Below, piece after piece: positions 62,357-64,000 of a stretch of DNA of 64,000 nt. The DNA is from Crocinitomicaceae bacterium. Its GTDB lineage: Bacteria; Bacteroidota; Bacteroidia; Flavobacteriales_G; Salibacteraceae. The position numbers were made by a program, and so were the translations under genes. The notes under the pieces are model-generated. The model was not told the origin of the DNA. It saw nothing but the letters and a program-made list of their open reading frames with translations, and searched no databases. The stretch is from the NCBI GenBank assembly GCA_002713215.1, contig PAVO01000017.1, positions 171,519-235,518 of the forward strand. Reading direction: 5' to 3'. How positions within the stretch are numbered: position 1 is the stretch's first letter; each line of letters starts with the position of its first letter.

Positions 62357-63463
62357 ATGATTTTAAAATCCCTTTCTTTAGTTAATTTCAAGAATTATGA
62401 GGAGGCTGTTTTAGAGCCAAACTCAAATGTAAATTGTTTTATTGGTGAAAATGGCCAGGGAAAGACCAACGTATTAGATGCGATCTATTACCTGGCATTT
62501 TGCAAGAGTTTTTTCAATCCGATTGATAGTCAAAATATACGACACGACCAGAGTTTTTTTGTTATTCAAGGAACGTTTGTTCGAAGCAAAAAGGATGAGA
62601 ATTATTTCTGTGGTATAAAAAAAGGGCAGAAAAAGCAATTCAAGCGAAACAAAAAGGAATACGAAAAGCTATCGGAGCATATCGGTCGCATTCCGTTGGT
62701 AATGATATCACCTGCGGATAGCTTTTTAATTACTGATGGAAGTGAGTCAAGAAGGAAGTTTGTTGATGGTGTTATTGCTCAGTTCAATAAATCCTATTTG
62801 GATAATTTGCTGAATTACCAGCGAGCACTTTCCCAACGTAATGCCCTGTTAAAATCGTTTGCGGAGAATCGAAATTTTGATGCAGATAGTCTGGCCATTT
62901 GGAACGAAAAGTTAATCACCTTTGGTGAGCCAATTCACAGGGAACGTCATAATTTCCTGGAAGAGTTCATTCCACTGTTTCAAAAGCATTACAAGAAAAT
63001 AACCGAAAATGCAGAAAACGTTAATCTGAAGTATAGTTCTGCAATGAACGAAAAGAACCTACAGGAGTTACTAGAGGAATTTCTGGGGAAGGATCAGGCA
63101 CTTAGATATACCACACAAGGAATTCATAAGGATGACCTTACCTTTGAGATTGACAAATACCCCCTTAAAAAATTTGGTTCTCAGGGTCAGCAAAAATCAT
63201 TTGTAATCGCTCTTAAGTTTGCCCAATTTGAGTTTATCAGGCTTAAGAAAGGTACCATGCCACTGTTGCTGTTGGACGATATATTTGATAAGCTGGATAG
63301 CAAAAGGGTAGAGGCAATCATTGAAATGGTGAGCACCGATGATTTTGGGCAAATCTTTATAACCGATACCAACATGGAGAGAATAAAACCGATTTTAAAA
63401 AAAATAAAAAAAGCGTATCAATTGTTTGACGTAATTGAAGGCGGGGTTCAGAACCATGAGTAG
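62357..63463 (+). CDS. recF: DNA replication and repair protein RecF
   Basis: 368 residues from ATG 62357 (MILKSLSLVNFKNYEEAVLE); the more upstream TTG at 62339 would overlap the promoter box. Walker A is GENGQGKT (30-37), the ABC-type signature is GSQGQQKSFVIALKFAQFE, and Walker B is PLLLLDDIFDKLDS. RecF binds DNA at gaps and, with RecO and RecR, loads RecA. It overlaps the DUF721 gene by eight bases. Confidence 0.96.
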   Translation: MILKSLSLVNFKNYEEAVLEPNSNVNCFIGENGQGKTNVLDAIYYLAFCKSFFNPIDSQNIRHDQSFFVIQGTFVRSKKDENYFCGIKKGQKKQFKRNKKEYEKLSEHIGRIPLVMISPADSFLITDGSESRRKFVDGVIAQFNKSYLDNLLNYQRALSQRNALLKSFAENRNFDADSLAIWNEKLITFGEPIHRERHNFLEEFIPLFQKHYKKITENAENVNLKYSSAMNEKNLQELLEEFLGKDQALRYTTQGIHKDDLTFEIDKYPLKKFGSQGQQKSFVIALKFAQFEFIRLKKGTMPLLLLDDIFDKLDSKRVEAIIEMVSTDDFGQIFITDTNMERIKPILKKIKKAYQLFDVIEGGVQNHE

Positions 63464-63746
63464 CAAGAACGAATATACCATTAAGGACCTTATTCAAAAA
63501 ATGCTTAAAAGCTACCAGATTGAAGATAAGGTGCAAGAAACAGAATTACGCCAAAGTTGGGAGAAACTAATGGGCAGTATGATCGATAAACACACCGTTC
63601 AACTGGCTATAAAAAATGAGAAACTATATTTAAAAGTAGACAGTCCCGTTCTTCGCCAGGAATTGAGTTACGGTAAATCCCTGATTATAGAAAAGGTTAA
63701 TGATCACTATGGTAAAGCCGTGATTAAAGACGTAGTATTACGATAG
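63456..63746 (+). CDS. DUF721 (DciA-like) protein
   Basis: 96 residues from ATG 63456 (MSSKNEYTIKDLIQKMLKSY), which overlaps the recF stop by eight bases. The DUF721 pattern is clear: LRQSWEKLMGSMIDKHTVQL, then KLYLKVDSPVLRQELSYGKS LIIEKVN. DciA, of the same superfamily, helps load the replicative helicase in many bacteria lacking DnaC. The recF-DUF721 pair is usual in this phylum, so a replication role is likely. Confidence 0.88.
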   Translation: MSSKNEYTIKDLIQKMLKSYQIEDKVQETELRQSWEKLMGSMIDKHTVQLAIKNEKLYLKVDSPVLRQELSYGKSLIIEKVNDHYGKAVIKDVVLR

Positions 63747-63772
63747 CATATATCTATTGAACGAAAATTGTC

Positions 63773-63923
63773 AGTCTGAGTGATTTCGATCCCGATTGCA
63801 ATCGGGAGAAGAAATTGTATCGAAGACTAGCCAATTTTCAAATTTTTGAGTGGATTAGGTTTGTACACCCTTCGATACGATTCTGCCTCCATTGTTATAG
63901 CTGTAGAATCACTCCTTTAGACT
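63773..63923. repeat. ~150-nt element of nested inverted repeats
   Basis: Outer arms AGTCTGAGTGATT (63773-63785) and AATCACTCCTTTAGACT (63907-63923) are complementary apart from a 4-nt bulge. Inside, GTATCGAAG (63817-63825) pairs exactly with CTTCGATAC (63870-63878). Near the left arm is an 18-nt perfect palindrome, TCCCGATTGCAATCGGGA (63790-63807). The whole could fold into a long branched hairpin. It lies in non-coding DNA after the DUF721 gene. It resembles dispersed intergenic palindromic elements of Flavobacteria. No gene is seen from 63747 to 64000. Confidence 0.65.
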
Positions 63924-64000
63924 TGCAAAGGAAGTTATTGATATCTTGAAATTATAATTAAAAAGGAAAAGGTACACTACCAGGTCACTCCAAGCTTCAA

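Noticed and set aside
63773..63923. tRNA or rRNA fragment
   Set aside because: No cloverleaf, no conserved T-loop or anticodon arm; the pairing is one nested hairpin instead.

Overview
The window looks like chromosomal DNA of a Bacteroidota bacterium, most likely a marine or aquatic member of the Flavobacteriales. The evidence is: moderately AT-rich sequence; several secreted proteins ending in type IX secretion (T9SS) type A sorting domains; many Bacteroidota-style lipoproteins; an ECF sigma factor paired with a one-helix/beta-barrel partner; a CzcA transporter fused to its outer-membrane factor; six-domain ribosomal protein S1; menaquinone gene menB; recF followed by a DUF721 gene; and promoter-like boxes of the Bacteroidetes TAnnTTTG type. 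I see no tRNA, rRNA, CRISPR array, insertion sequence or prophage.

Layout. 1-9.1 kb: a tightly coupled minus-strand operon of secreted proteins (an 845-aa T9SS cargo, a 2133-aa Rhs/YD-like giant without an Rhs core, and the 5' end of a third exported protein cut by the window edge). 9.4-10.9 kb: three overlapping small genes (SRPBCC, DUF1801/OmdA, GNAT). 11-14.8 kb: a double-Kazal lipoprotein, a T9SS cargo, and an ECF sigma factor with its membrane/beta-barrel partner. 15-17.1 kb: egtB-egtD for ergothioneine. 18.8-23.7 kb: housekeeping operon uvrB, MBL hydrolase, DUF2490, menB, queD. 23.9-30.5 kb: tandem universal stress protein, a decayed SnoaL-like gene facing an HxlR regulator across a perfect 25-bp palindrome, a lipoprotein, rpsA, and another T9SS cargo. 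30.7-32.7 kb: DEAD-box helicase, DUF1456 protein and a truncated FkbM methyltransferase.

32.8-50.6 kb is a surface-glycan locus: an O-antigen-ligase-like protein, two GT4 glycosyltransferases (one with an apparent A7-tract frameshift at its 5' end), a Wzm/Wzt-type ABC exporter, a 935-aa protein with three GT2 domains, three GT-C-type membrane glycosyltransferases, an MBOAT O-acyltransferase with two AlgJ/AlgX-like SGNH partners, and an unidentified membrane-anchored protein. Together they could assemble, export, acylate and ligate a polysaccharide. In T9SS bacteria such glycans can also anchor secreted cargo, so a link to the sorting-domain proteins here is possible but not shown.

50.7-57.3 kb is a heavy-metal efflux operon (His-rich exported protein, CzcA-type RND pump fused to a TolC-like domain, His-rich adaptor lipoprotein) followed by a pterin carbinolamine dehydratase gene. 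57.3-61.3 kb encodes a 1310-aa T9SS cargo with three LamG-type repeats. 61.5-63.7 kb carries a TPR protein, recF and a DUF721 gene; the right edge holds a ~150-nt element of nested inverted repeats.

The most unusual things are: a shared 20-nt palindromic repeat lying in frame inside both rpsA and the DUF1456 gene; the homopolymer frameshift in a glycosyltransferase; a signal peptide buried in the middle of the RND-OMF fusion; the Rhs-like giant operon; and the HxlR palindrome whose divergent target gene is decaying. No stretch longer than 300 bases lacks a gene or described feature.
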